The position numbers and the translations under genes are program-made. DNA of 7,350 nt. Origin: an uncultured Eubacterium sp. (GTDB lineage: Bacteria > Bacillota > Clostridia > Peptostreptococcales > Anaerovoracaceae). Location of the stretch: the NCBI GenBank assembly GCA_900542385.1, contig UQNP01000091.1, forward strand, positions 1 to 7,350. Reading direction: 5' to 3'. The notes under the pieces were generated by a model. It had not been told where the DNA came from. It searched no databases and was given only the letters and a program-made list of their open reading frames with translations. Below, piece after piece: positions 6,821 to 7,350 of the stretch. Position 1 is the stretch's first letter; each line of letters begins with the position of its first letter.

Positions 6821-7350
6821 TTATTTCGTTGCTCCACAGCTACATTCATAAACCGTATAAGAAACTTCTTCAGTAACATCTTTATATGATACGATCACAT
6901 CAGTATCATAGCCAGTGCAATCACTCTCAAGTAAATGCTTATCTGCCCAGCCTGTTACAATTTTGTTGCAACTCCTGCAAACATCGCCATATACTGGAAC
7001 TTTATCCTTTACCGTCTCAGTCTTTACTACCGGCTCCCAGTCATGGACATGTACAGGACTCTTAGTGCTTATTTTCTCAGGTAAGCTTTCCTTCGATTCG
7101 GTATTCGCTTTGTATTGAATCGATCTACCATTTCCTTTAGCTACATGTAATTTACCAGTAACTGCATTATCCAAATTCTTATCCACTGCCTGTTTATCAT
7201 CAAATTTACGCTGATCACTCTCTGTCTGAACATCTTTTTCCGAAGTTACCTTCTCTACTGACTCAACAGATTTCTTATTATCTACATCAGCTTCTGAATT
7301 TGTGCTGCTTATAATTCCCGTGCTAATACCGGCTGCTACAAAAGCGCAAA
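6821..7350 (-). CDS. Secreted Cys/His-motif protein of unknown function (5' end outside window)
   Basis: The frame is open from the right edge to TAA at 6823-6821, giving 175 visible residues. The visible start, CAFVAAGISTGIISST, looks like the end of a signal peptide or membrane segment, so the true start is probably only a short way beyond base 7350. A GTG at 7186 would cut this part off and is unlikely to be the start. After a charged, low-complexity linker (about 17-95) comes a compact C-terminal module: HVHDW (100-104), CRSC (124-127), H138, C144 and a closing YECSCGATK. The paired CxxC and CxC with nearby His suggest a zinc-binding fold. Similar HxHxW...CxxC...CxxCGA-type modules occur in secreted proteins of gut Firmicutes as I recall, but I cannot name a family or activity. 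A terminator follows immediately, so this is the last gene of its own unit. Its link to conjugation is unproven. Confidence 0.75.
   Translation of the reverse strand, partial: CAFVAAGISTGIISSTNSEADVDNKKSVESVEKVTSEKDVQTESDQRKFDDKQAVDKNLDNAVTGKLHVAKGNGRSIQYKANTESKESLPEKISTKSPVHVHDWEPVVKTETVKDKVPVYGDVCRSCNKIVTGWADKHLLESDCTGYDTDVIVSYKDVTEEVSYTVYECSCGATK

Noticed and set aside
6821..7186. GTG at 7186 as the true start of the Cys/His protein
   Set aside because: The same frame stays open to the window edge and encodes a hydrophobic, signal-like segment there, so the gene almost certainly begins further upstream.

Overview
The window is part of a conjugative or mobilisable element (probably an ICE or conjugative transposon) from a low-to-moderate GC Firmicute, most likely of the class Clostridia. 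Evidence for this is AT-leaning DNA, AGGAGG-type ribosome binding sites, a Gram-positive sortase-anchored surface protein with an SPKTG sorting motif, and a MobC / MOBP relaxase / DUF3801 (PcfB) / VirD4 gene set typical of gut clostridial elements. The exact host cannot be fixed from the sequence.

Every credible gene is on the minus strand, so transcription runs from high to low coordinates. In that order the layout is: (1) the 3' part of a secreted Cys/His-containing protein entering from the right edge (6821-7350), closed by an intrinsic terminator (about 6772-6794); (2) a short leader (6683-6771) with a near-perfect Shine-Dalgarno sequence in front of a 7-codon ORF; (3) an 872-residue wall-anchored protein joining an NlpC/P60-like peptidase domain to five SpaA/Cna-B repeats and a sortase signal (4064-6682); (4) a 35-bp gap holding a GC-rich hairpin directly before (5) mobC (3657-4028); (6) a MOBP-type relaxase (2390-3691); (7) a PcfB/DUF3801 protein (1420-2427); and (8) a VirD4/TraG-type coupling ATPase (from 1420, running off the left edge). 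The last four genes overlap each other by 35, 38 and 1 nt, so they are very likely co-translated.

The genes form a DNA-processing and substrate-delivery module. MobC and the relaxase would form the relaxosome at oriT, PcfB would help dock it, and the VirD4 ATPase would pass the nicked strand to a type IV secretion channel encoded outside the window. The surface protein placed ahead of them could open peptidoglycan and/or hold the recipient cell. That link is inferred from position and domains.

The parts least explained by known families are the NlpC/P60-SpaA-sortase architecture, the leader mini-ORF, a perfect 15-bp inverted repeat inside the relaxase gene, and the hairpin that replaces a normal ribosome binding site ahead of mobC. 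No integrase, CRISPR array, tRNA, rRNA or insertion sequence was seen.
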